From an uncultured Lysobacteraceae bacterium (GTDB lineage: Bacteria > Pseudomonadota > Gammaproteobacteria > Xanthomonadales > Xanthomonadaceae): a DNA stretch of 39,469 nucleotides. Positions within the stretch are counted from its first letter, which is position 1. Every line of letters starts with the position of its first letter. Of the stretch, positions 11,601-17,648 are shown piece by piece. A model generated the notes under the pieces. That model was given only the letters and a program-made list of their open reading frames with translations. It made no database searches and was not told where the DNA came from. The stretch lies in contig CAKZGB010000005.1 in assembly GCA_936911875.1 (NCBI GenBank), forward strand, positions 1 to 39,469. Reading direction: 5' to 3'. A program made the translations under genes and the position numbers.

Positions 11601-12782
11601 CAGGTTGTGGAACAGATTTTGTGCAGCATCCTTGGTCGGCGGCTCGCCGGGACGCATCATGCGGTAGATTTCAACCAGCGCATCGGTTTGCGTGCGGGTG
11701 GTATCGGCGCGCAGCGTGGTGGAAATGTACGGACCGCGGTCCAGATCGTTGGTCCAGATGGTACCGACGGTTTGGATACCGGCCTTGCGGAACTTTTCGA
11801 TCAGTTCCGGCGTGATTTCATCGTTGGCGCGAGCCAGTTCTTCACCGGAGGCGGTGTCGATGACATCGTGCGACAGGATGCGACCGAACACGAACTCGTC
11901 CGGCACGGCCAGGGCGTCAATGCCCGATTCCTGCAGCTGCTTGACGTGACGGGCGGTGATGCGCTTGCCCGACTCAACGATGATGGTCTTGCCGTCAACG
12001 ATGTCGAAATCAAGGGTTTCGCCGCGCAGACGTTCCGGCACGACTTCCCACTGCACGCCACCTTCGGCGTTGATGTGGAAGGCGTTGATTTCGAAGAAGG
12101 CATTGAGCATTTCTTCGTTGGTGTAGCCCAGTGCGCGCAGCAGCACGGTCACCGGCAACTTGCGGCGACGGTCGATACGGGTGTATAGGCCATCCTTGGG
12201 GTCGAACTCGAAGTCGAGCCACGAACCGCGGTAAGGAATGATGCGGGCCGAGTACAGCACCTTGCCGGAGCTGTGGGTCTTGCCGCGATCGTGATCGAAG
12301 AAGACGCCGGGCGAACGGTGCAGCTGCGACACGATGACGCGCTCAGTACCGTTGACGATGAAGGTGCCGTTGTCAGTCATGAGCGGAATTTCGCCCATGT
12401 AGACTTCCTGCTCCTTGACGTACTTGATTTGCTTGCTCGACGATTCGCGATCGTAGATGACCAGCTTGACCTTGACCTTCAGCGGGGCGCCGTAGGACAG
12501 GCCGCGGGTGCGGCATTCGCGCTCGTCGAATGCAGGTTCACCCAGAGAGTAACCGGCGTATTCAAGCGCAGCATTGCCGCTGTACGAAACGATGGGGAAT
12601 ACGGACTTGAGAGCGGCGTGCAGACCTTTGTCTTCGCGCGCTTCGGGATTCTTGCCGCTTTGCAGGAATTCGCGATACGAATCGACCTGGATAGCGAGGA
12701 GGAAGGGGACTTCGAGAATAGAGCCGCGCTTGCCGAAATCCTTGCGGATGCGCTTCTTCTCTGTGAAGGAATACGTCGTCAT
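8628..12782 (-). CDS. rpoB: DNA-directed RNA polymerase subunit beta
   Basis: Beta pairs with beta' to form the catalytic cleft of RNA polymerase. The 1384-residue product matches xanthomonad RpoB in length. The frame can be extended ten codons upstream to a TTG, but the family start [19 protein letters not shown] begins at the ATG at 12780-12782, so that start is used. No strong Shine-Dalgarno is seen there. The rifampicin-binding region reads [21 protein letters not shown] followed by VSALGPGG, with the D, H and S positions in wild-type form. The C-terminal clamp block [20 protein letters not shown] is intact. It lies downstream of rplL after a 229-nt gap holding two hairpins. Confidence 0.98.
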   Translation of the reverse strand: [1384 protein letters not shown]

Positions 12783-12933
12783 GGGAGTTGATGCCTCGGT
12801 ATTTGAATTCAAATTTTGGTGCCACTAACACAAGCGGGTGGTCGCTGATATTGCCGGCATCAGCACGCCCTCTCCCACTACCACGACGCTTGTCTTGTTT
12901 TACAAAATCACGGTGTTGCCTTAAACGACCAAA

Positions 12934-12995
12934 GGCCAGGGGCGAAAGCCCCTAGCCTTGGCAAGCCCGCACGCTCCCCAGGCAACCGGGGAGCG
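12934..12995 (-). promoter_or_regulatory. Tandem hairpins between rplL and rpoB (partial terminator or processing region)
   Basis: Two stable inverted repeats occupy the 229-nt rplL-rpoB gap. The first met on the minus strand has 8-bp arms (12988-12995 and 12972-12979, CGCTCCCC type). The second has 10-bp arms (12948-12957 and 12934-12943, one G-U pair) closed by a TTTC loop and followed by TTTGG, not a long U-run. In E. coli this gap holds an attenuator and an RNase III site that set the ratio of ribosomal protein to RNA polymerase synthesis; a similar role here is inference. Confidence 0.5.
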
Positions 12996-13011
12996 CGAGG
13001 CCGGTACTGCA

Positions 13012-13386
13012 TTACTTGAGTTCGACAACCGCACCGGCGGCTTCGAGTTCTTTCTTGAACTTCTCGGCATCTTCCTTCGAAGCGCCTTCCTTGACGACTT
13101 GCGGTGCAGCTTCGACCATGTCCTTGGCTTCTTTGAGGCCCAGACCGGTGATGCCGCGGACGGCCTTAATGACTTCAACCTTCTTCGCGCCGGCTTCCTT
13201 GAGGACGACGTTGAATTCGGTTTGTTCTTCAGCGGCTGCAGCACCTGCGGCCGGGCCAGCTGCCATGACGACCGGAGCTGCGGCGGTGACGCCGAAGTGG
13301 TCTTCCATGGCCTTGACCAGTTCCATGACTTCCATCAGCGACTTGGCGCCGATGGCTTCGATGATTTGTTCGTTCGAAAGGGACAT
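13012..13386 (-). CDS. rplL: 50S ribosomal protein L7/L12
   Basis: L7/L12 forms the flexible stalk that recruits and stimulates translational GTPases such as EF-G and EF-Tu. The 124-residue product shows the three expected parts: an N-terminal dimerisation helix (LSNEQIIEAIG onward), an alanine/glycine-rich hinge near residues 35-55 (AAAPVVMAAGPAAGAAAA), and a C-terminal domain with VIKAVRGITGLGLKEAKDMV. The ATG is at 13384-13386. It follows rplJ after 54 nt, as usual. Confidence 0.98.
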   Translation of the reverse strand: MSLSNEQIIEAIGAKSLMEVMELVKAMEDHFGVTAAAPVVMAAGPAAGAAAAEEQTEFNVVLKEAGAKKVEVIKAVRGITGLGLKEAKDMVEAAPQVVKEGASKEDAEKFKKELEAAGAVVELK

Positions 13387-13440
13387 TGTATTTACCTTTG
13401 GAAATTGCTTAATGAGTGATGTGGATGAAGGCGGGACCGA

Positions 13441-14043
13441 TTATTCGGCTGCCTTTTCCTCGGTCGTTTCTGCGGCAGCTTCAGCAGCAGGAGCGTCGGC
13501 AGCGGCTTCAGCAGCCGGTGCGTCTTCCTGTGCCGGAGCAGCGACGGCGCCACCTTCTTCGAGCTTGTCGCCGATGGCCTTGACCACGCGTGCAACGCGG
13601 GTAGCCGGTTCGACAAGTACCGAAAGGAGCATCGACAGTGCCTGATCGCGGGTCGGCAGCGAAGCCAGAACTTCGACATGCGAAGCCGGATACGCGGTAC
13701 CGCCAACCACCACAAACTTGGCGATCAGCTTGTCGTTGCCCTTGGCGAATTCCTTGATCACGCGACCTGCTGCACCGGGTTCTTCAGTCGAGAACGCGTA
13801 CAACAGCGGTCCGACCATGGAGTCTTTGACGACTTCATAATCGGTGCCTTCGACAGCACGTGCAGCGAGCGTATTCTTGATGACTTTCAAGAAGACGCCC
13901 TCTTCACGGGCCTTTTTACGCATAGCGGTCAGTTGTCCGACCGTAGTACCCGCGTATTCGGCAGCGATGAGGGAATGTGCCTTGGCAGCAACGTCAGCCA
14001 CTTCTGCGACGACGTTTTGTTTTTGAGAGAAATTAAGAGCCAT
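13441..14043 (-). CDS. rplJ: 50S ribosomal protein L10 with extended acidic tail
   Basis: L10 anchors the L7/L12 stalk to 23S rRNA and in many bacteria represses the rplJL mRNA. The first 170 or so residues match the family (MALNFSQKQNVVAEVADVA, then VFLKVIKNTLA). The product is 200 residues, longer than the common 165-180. The excess is an alanine- and glutamate-rich tail in which APAAEAAA occurs twice, ending ETTEEKAAE. L10 normally carries L7/L12 on a C-terminal helix, so the tail would lie near the stalk. The ATG has a strong GGAGGA four bases upstream. Confidence 0.97.
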   Translation of the reverse strand: MALNFSQKQNVVAEVADVAAKAHSLIAAEYAGTTVGQLTAMRKKAREEGVFLKVIKNTLAARAVEGTDYEVVKDSMVGPLLYAFSTEEPGAAGRVIKEFAKGNDKLIAKFVVVGGTAYPASHVEVLASLPTRDQALSMLLSVLVEPATRVARVVKAIGDKLEEGGAVAAPAQEDAPAAEAAADAPAAEAAAETTEEKAAE

Positions 14044-14350
14044 TGCTTCCTCCTATATGAACTCCGCTCACGGCTCCTGCCGCTTGCGGTCCAGATCGAC
14101 ATCCGTCCTGGACATCGGGGGCTTTGAAACCCCACTGGTGGCACCTTTCAGAAAGTATTCCGGAAGGGCGACCATCTACGCCGGCTCACCTTAGCGGTGG
14201 ATTAAGCAGTTACGGGATCTACGACGGCGAATCCTTGCCAAATGGAGCATCCTGCCCGTCGTCGTTGATTTTGTAGCCGCGCCTGCGGTCTTTGATGACT
14301 CACCCGGGCCGAAGCCCGAGTGGCGCCTTCAAAATTGGTTTACAGCGGTA
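14044..14350 (-). promoter_or_regulatory. rplJ leader region (candidate L10 autoregulatory leader)
   Basis: This 307-nt rplA-rplJ gap has no convincing gene. It is in the place where many bacteria carry the L10 leader, an RNA structure bound by L10(L12)4 that represses rplJL translation. On the minus strand a UUCG-looped hairpin (about 14301-14322, CGGGC/GCCCG arms) comes soon after rplA. The 3' end holds CCACCAGTGGGG, purine-rich repeats and a strong GGAGGA ribosome site directly before ATG. A covariance-model match was not possible, so assignment rests on position. No promoter was convincing inside it. Confidence 0.55.
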
Positions 14351-15049
14351 TTACTTGAACGACAGCGACGACTGGTCGACGGTGACGCCCGGGCCCATCG
14401 TCGAAGAGATCGAGACCTTTTGCAGGTATTGACCCTTGGACGTGGCCGGCTTGGCCTTGACCAGGTCGGCGAGCAGCGCATTCAGGTTTTCCTTCAGGCG
14501 CTCGTCGGCGAAGTCAGCCTTGCCGATGGTGCAGTGAATGATGCCGGCCTTGTCGGTGCGGTAACGGACCTGACCGCCCTTGGCGTTCTTGACAGCCTCT
14601 GCCACGTTCGGCGAGACGGTGCCCACCTTCGGGTTCGGCATCAGGCCGCGCGGACCGAGAACGGTACCGAGCTTACCGACGACGCGCATGGCATCGGGGG
14701 TAGCGATGACGACGTCATAGTTCAGATCGCCGGCTTGCATTTTTTCTGCCAGGTCGTCCATACCGACGATGTCGGCGCCTGCAGCCAGAGCTTCTTCAGC
14801 CTTGGCGCCGGCCGGAGCAAACACGGCAACGCGAACGGTCTTGCCGGTGCCTTGCGGCAGCACGGTCGAACCGCGGACTTGCTGATCCGACTTCTTGGCA
14901 TCGACGCCCAGACGGACGGCAACGTCAACGGATTCAACAAACTTAGCCTTGGTGGCGGTCTTGATGATTTGGATGGCGTCGTCGAACGAATACGACTTGC
15001 CCGGTTCCACAGCGGCCTTGATGGCCTTAATACGCTTGGTTTGTGCCAT
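14351..15049 (-). CDS. rplA: 50S ribosomal protein L1
   Basis: L1 binds 23S rRNA helices 76-78, forms the mobile L1 stalk that handles deacylated tRNA, and in E. coli represses its own operon. The 232-residue product (family about 230) begins MAQTKRIKAIK. It has the L1 signature region with GTVSPNVAEAVKNAKGGQVRYR around 155-180 and ends with STMGPGVTVDQSSLSFK. The ATG is at 15047-15049, 10 nt after the rplK stop, so the two are cotranscribed. Confidence 0.98.
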   Translation of the reverse strand: MAQTKRIKAIKAAVEPGKSYSFDDAIQIIKTATKAKFVESVDVAVRLGVDAKKSDQQVRGSTVLPQGTGKTVRVAVFAPAGAKAEEALAAGADIVGMDDLAEKMQAGDLNYDVVIATPDAMRVVGKLGTVLGPRGLMPNPKVGTVSPNVAEAVKNAKGGQVRYRTDKAGIIHCTIGKADFADERLKENLNALLADLVKAKPATSKGQYLQKVSISSTMGPGVTVDQSSLSFK

Positions 15050-15059
15050 TGTTCAGTCC

Positions 15060-15488
15060 TCAGCCTTCAACCGTGATGCCCATCGAACGGGCGGTGCCCG
15101 AGATGGTGCGAACTGCCGCTTCGAGTTCAGCTGCCGTCAGGTCAGCTTCCTTCTGCTTGGCGATTTCTTCGACTTGCGCACGGGTCACCTTGCCCACCTT
15201 TTGGGTGTTGGGACGTGCCGAGCCGCCTTGCAGGCCAGCGGCCTTCATCAGCAGGACGGCCGCAGGGGTCGACTTGGTGACAAAGGTGAAGGTACGGTCG
15301 GAATAGGCCGTGATGATGACCGGAACGGGCAGACCCGGTTCCAGCTTTTGCGTGGCCGCATTAAAGGCCTTGCAGAATTCCATAATGTTCAGGCCGCGTT
15401 GGCCCAGTGCCGGACCAACCGGCGGCGACGGGTTGGCTTGGCCCGCCTTGACTTGCAGCTTGATATAGCCAACAACTTTCTTTGCCAT
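15060..15488 (-). CDS. rplK: 50S ribosomal protein L11
   Basis: L11 binds the GTPase-associated centre of 23S rRNA, is needed for RelA activation and is the site affected by thiostrepton. The 142-residue product has the usual length and segments: a proline-bearing N-domain (ANPSPPVGPALGQRGLNIMEFCKAFN) and the rRNA-binding C-domain ending in GTARSMGITVEG. The ATG at 15486-15488 has GGAGAG about ten bases upstream. A strong promoter lies about 165 nt upstream, so rplK is the first gene of the rplKAJL-rpoBC block. Confidence 0.98.
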   Translation of the reverse strand: MAKKVVGYIKLQVKAGQANPSPPVGPALGQRGLNIMEFCKAFNAATQKLEPGLPVPVIITAYSDRTFTFVTKSTPAAVLLMKAAGLQGGSARPNTQKVGKVTRAQVEEIAKQKEADLTAAELEAAVRTISGTARSMGITVEG

Positions 15489-15651
15489 CTGATTACTCTC
15501 TCCGGGTGAAACGCCTTAAAAACAAGGCTCCCCATCGGTTTCCGGGAAGGATCCGCGTCCCGGCATCACGGTTAAAACAACCCCCATAATCTGCAGTGCA
15601 GACGAGCCCATGGCGGCTTGCGCCACCCGAAATGGGGTCAGGGAGTTGGAA

Positions 15652-15680
15652 ATTATAGAACGCTTTTAAGGGCCGCGCAA
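15652..15680 (-). promoter_or_regulatory. Predicted sigma-70 promoter of the rplKAJL-rpoBC operon
   Basis: On the minus strand TTGCGC (15680-15675) and a perfect TATAAT (15657-15652) are spaced exactly 17 nt apart, just downstream of the nusG terminator. The start site would be near 15645, giving a leader of about 155 nt before rplK. The 11 bases beginning in the -35 box (TGCGCGGCCCT) recur with one change in the rpsL promoter. Confidence 0.85.
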
Positions 15681-15704
15681 GCCCTAACCTACTGAATCTC
15701 AAAG

Positions 15705-15729
15705 AAAACCGGCGGCCCTGAGGCCGCCG
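15705..15729 (-). terminator. Intrinsic terminator after nusG
   Basis: Arms CGGCGGCC (15710-15717) and GGCCGCCG (15722-15729) form an 8-bp stem with a 4-nt loop, followed on the minus strand by TTTTCTTT. It lies 45 nt past the nusG stop and about 25 nt before the rplK -35 box, so secE-nusG and rplK onward are separate transcripts. A T-run on the plus side (15732-15737) would also let it stop transcription from the other direction. Confidence 0.85.
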
Positions 15730-15774
15730 ACTTTTTTGATTTTTGATCTTTGATTTTGGGGTTGCCCCCAGGCG

Positions 15775-16347
15775 TCAGGCCTTTTCGACTTGCCCGAACT
15801 CGAGCTCGACCGGCGTCGAACGACCGAAAATCAGCACCGCCACGGTCAGGCGGGACTTGTCGTAATCGATACGCTCGACCACGCCGTTGAAGTCGTTGAA
15901 CGGGCCCTCGACCACGCGGACCATTTCGCCCGGTTCGAACAGCACCTTGGGACGCGGCTTTTCAACACCTTCCTGCACGCGTTGCAGGATGACGTCGGCC
16001 TCTTCGTCCGAGATCGGCAGCGGGTTATCAGCGGTACCGCCGATGAAGCCCATGACCTTGGGGGTTTCCTTGATCAAGTGCCAGGATTCGTTGTCGATGC
16101 GCGGAATGCCCGAGTCATCGCTCACAGCAATCTGCACCAGCACGTAACCGGGGAAGAACTTACGTTCGCTGCGGCGCTTTTGGCCCGAACGCATTTCCAT
16201 GACTTCTTCAGTCGGGACCAGCACGTCGCCGAAGCGGTCCTGCATTTCAGCGCGTTCGATGCGCTCTTTAAGGGCGCGCTGCACCGACTTTTCAAAGCCG
16301 GAATAGGCGTGCACCACGAACCAGCGCTTGTTGATCGAATCGTTCAT
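15775..16347 (-). CDS. nusG: Transcription termination/antitermination factor NusG
   Basis: NusG binds RNA polymerase through its N-terminal domain and links it to Rho or to ribosomal S10 through its C-terminal KOW domain. The 190-residue product has the NGN domain opening KRWFVVHAYSGFEKSVQRAL and FFPGYVLVQ. A linker follows, then a KOW domain beginning near residue 138 (FEPGEMVRVVEGPFNDFNGVVE). The ATG is at 16345-16347, 31 nt after the secE stop, in the conserved secE-nusG pair. Confidence 0.98.
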   Translation of the reverse strand: MNDSINKRWFVVHAYSGFEKSVQRALKERIERAEMQDRFGDVLVPTEEVMEMRSGQKRRSERKFFPGYVLVQIAVSDDSGIPRIDNESWHLIKETPKVMGFIGGTADNPLPISDEEADVILQRVQEGVEKPRPKVLFEPGEMVRVVEGPFNDFNGVVERIDYDKSRLTVAVLIFGRSTPVELEFGQVEKA

Positions 16348-16378
16348 TGACTCAGGAATCTCCGTATGTTTTGGGGGC

Positions 16379-16765
16379 TTAGCCGCCCAGCACCAGTTTG
16401 ACGGTTTGCGAAATAATCAGGTCGAAAAACGCCAGCAGCAGACTGATTACGGCCACAGCGATGACAACCACCCAAGTCGTCTGCATGGCCTGCTGACGCG
16501 TCGGACGCACCATCTTGCGCAATTCAAAACGCGTTTCCTTAAGGAAGGTGCGAGTGCGCGGACCGAGGCTCGTGGTCAGGTAGACCAGAGCTGCCAGTAC
16601 GATACCGCCGATGGACATGAGCAGACGCAGGAACTTGTTAGGCACCTGCGGCTCGTAGTAGTTGTAGGCAAAAATACCGGCAGCCACCAGAGCCACTGCC
16701 AGTACGAGCTTGACCCAATCGAGCGAGGACAGCTTAGTACCGGAGGATTTGACGAGGGTGTTCAT
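16379..16765 (-). CDS. secE: Preprotein translocase subunit SecE
   Basis: SecE clamps SecY in the inner-membrane protein export channel. The 128-residue product has three predicted membrane helices (about 17-36, 45-64, 96-118), as in E. coli rather than the one-helix short form. The conserved cytoplasmic segment before the last helix reads TFLKETRFELRKMVRPTRQQAMQTT. The ATG at 16763-16765 (MNTLVKSSG) is chosen because the open frame upstream of it runs back toward the tRNA-Trp gene. The gene lies between tRNA-Trp and nusG, the common order. Confidence 0.96.
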   Translation of the reverse strand: MNTLVKSSGTKLSSLDWVKLVLAVALVAAGIFAYNYYEPQVPNKFLRLLMSIGGIVLAALVYLTTSLGPRTRTFLKETRFELRKMVRPTRQQAMQTTWVVVIAVAVISLLLAFFDLIISQTVKLVLGG

Positions 16766-16831
16766 TGAACGCGTCCAAAAATACTCAAACAAAACGAGCG
16801 CGCCACATGCACTGCGTCGCGCTCCGCAAAG

Positions 16832-16907
<76 letters not shown>

Positions 16908-16970
16908 GTAGGCAAAACCTCAATAAAAAAGAGCGTCCTTGCGGCACGCCTTGCCCATTAAGGGTTCGAT

Positions 16971-16999
16971 AGTTTAACTGATCGTTCGGCCAAATGAAA
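16971..16999 (-). promoter_or_regulatory. Weak candidate promoter for tRNA-Trp-secE-nusG
   Basis: On the minus strand TTTCAT (16999-16994) and TAAACT (16976-16971) are 17 nt apart in the gap between hutD and the tRNA. The -10 is fair and the -35 poor. It is the best candidate in the 107-nt gap, which must hold a promoter unless hutD reads through. Confidence 0.35.
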
Positions 17000-17014
17000 G
17001 ACCGATCTGATCCA

Positions 17015-17587
17015 TTATGACGGACTGACCACGAAGGCCACCACCGCGCCTTCGACTGCCCCAAGGCGGATTTGAGCGTCGTCGGCGGCCTGCAGCAGCC
17101 CTACAGCCCCCTGCTCCACCCGCAGATCGCCGAGCAGCGCGGCTCCCTGAACCGCATACAGCCCCGCTACCTCGCCGGTTTTCACAGTCAGAGACGTCCT
17201 CTCGCGGAGCGTCTCGGCCCGCACGCGCACGCGCTCACGGCGCCCCATCAGGTTGAGATCCCACGATGGCGGGGTGTCGACCAGGCCTTCGAACGGAATA
17301 CCGCCGTCAAATGCGAGGGCCTGCAGGGGCTGCAGCGTCACATCGGTCGTGCCGCCGCGCAGGCGCAACGTGCCCGGCCCGAGAAATGTAAGAACGCGAT
17401 CGATCCCGTCGAAGGCCGAAAAGGGGCCGTCACCGTCCAGTCGGGCCATCGACAGTCGCCAGTCCCAATCGTCGCCGCTCACGCGCTCCAGCCCGCAGCC
17501 ACGGAAGATGTCGAGCGTGATGCCGCCCCCGTTTTTCCAGGGAATCGGCACAAAGGTATCAGCAGATAGCAACACAGCGGAATGCAC
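17015..17587 (-). CDS. HutD/Ves family protein
   Basis: The 190-residue product matches the HutD/Ves family of small cupin-fold proteins: the signature PWKNGGGITLDIF lies near residues 16-28, followed by DWDWRLSMARLDGDGPFSAFDGIDRVLTFL. Members occur in histidine-utilisation operons (HutD, proposed to limit hut activity) and as Ves, a cold-induced protein of E. coli; the biochemical role is unsettled. No hut genes are nearby, so a histidine role cannot be argued from context. The start is a GTG (17585-17587) with AGGA about seven bases upstream. It diverges from the M20 peptidase across 61 bp. Confidence 0.88.
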   Translation of the reverse strand: MHSAVLLSADTFVPIPWKNGGGITLDIFRGCGLERVSGDDWDWRLSMARLDGDGPFSAFDGIDRVLTFLGPGTLRLRGGTTDVTLQPLQALAFDGGIPFEGLVDTPPSWDLNLMGRRERVRVRAETLRERTSLTVKTGEVAGLYAVQGAALLGDLRVEQGAVGLLQAADDAQIRLGAVEGAVVAFVVSPS

Positions 17588-17648
17588 AATACGGTCCTAA
17601 CGCCACACGGCGTAAAATGGCAGCAAGTTCATCGCAAGGATACCAATC

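Noticed and set aside
8664..12188. 1174-codon open frame opposite rpoB
   Set aside because: Same codon-bias shadow effect; the protein is His/Val/Asp-rich nonsense without domains.
12783..12812. TTG start ten codons upstream of rpoB ATG
   Set aside because: The family N-terminus [17 protein letters not shown] begins at the ATG; the extra residues are not conserved in RpoB.
15493..15702. Small open frame between rplK and nusG
   Set aside because: It covers the rplK promoter and leader and has no similarity or ribosome site.
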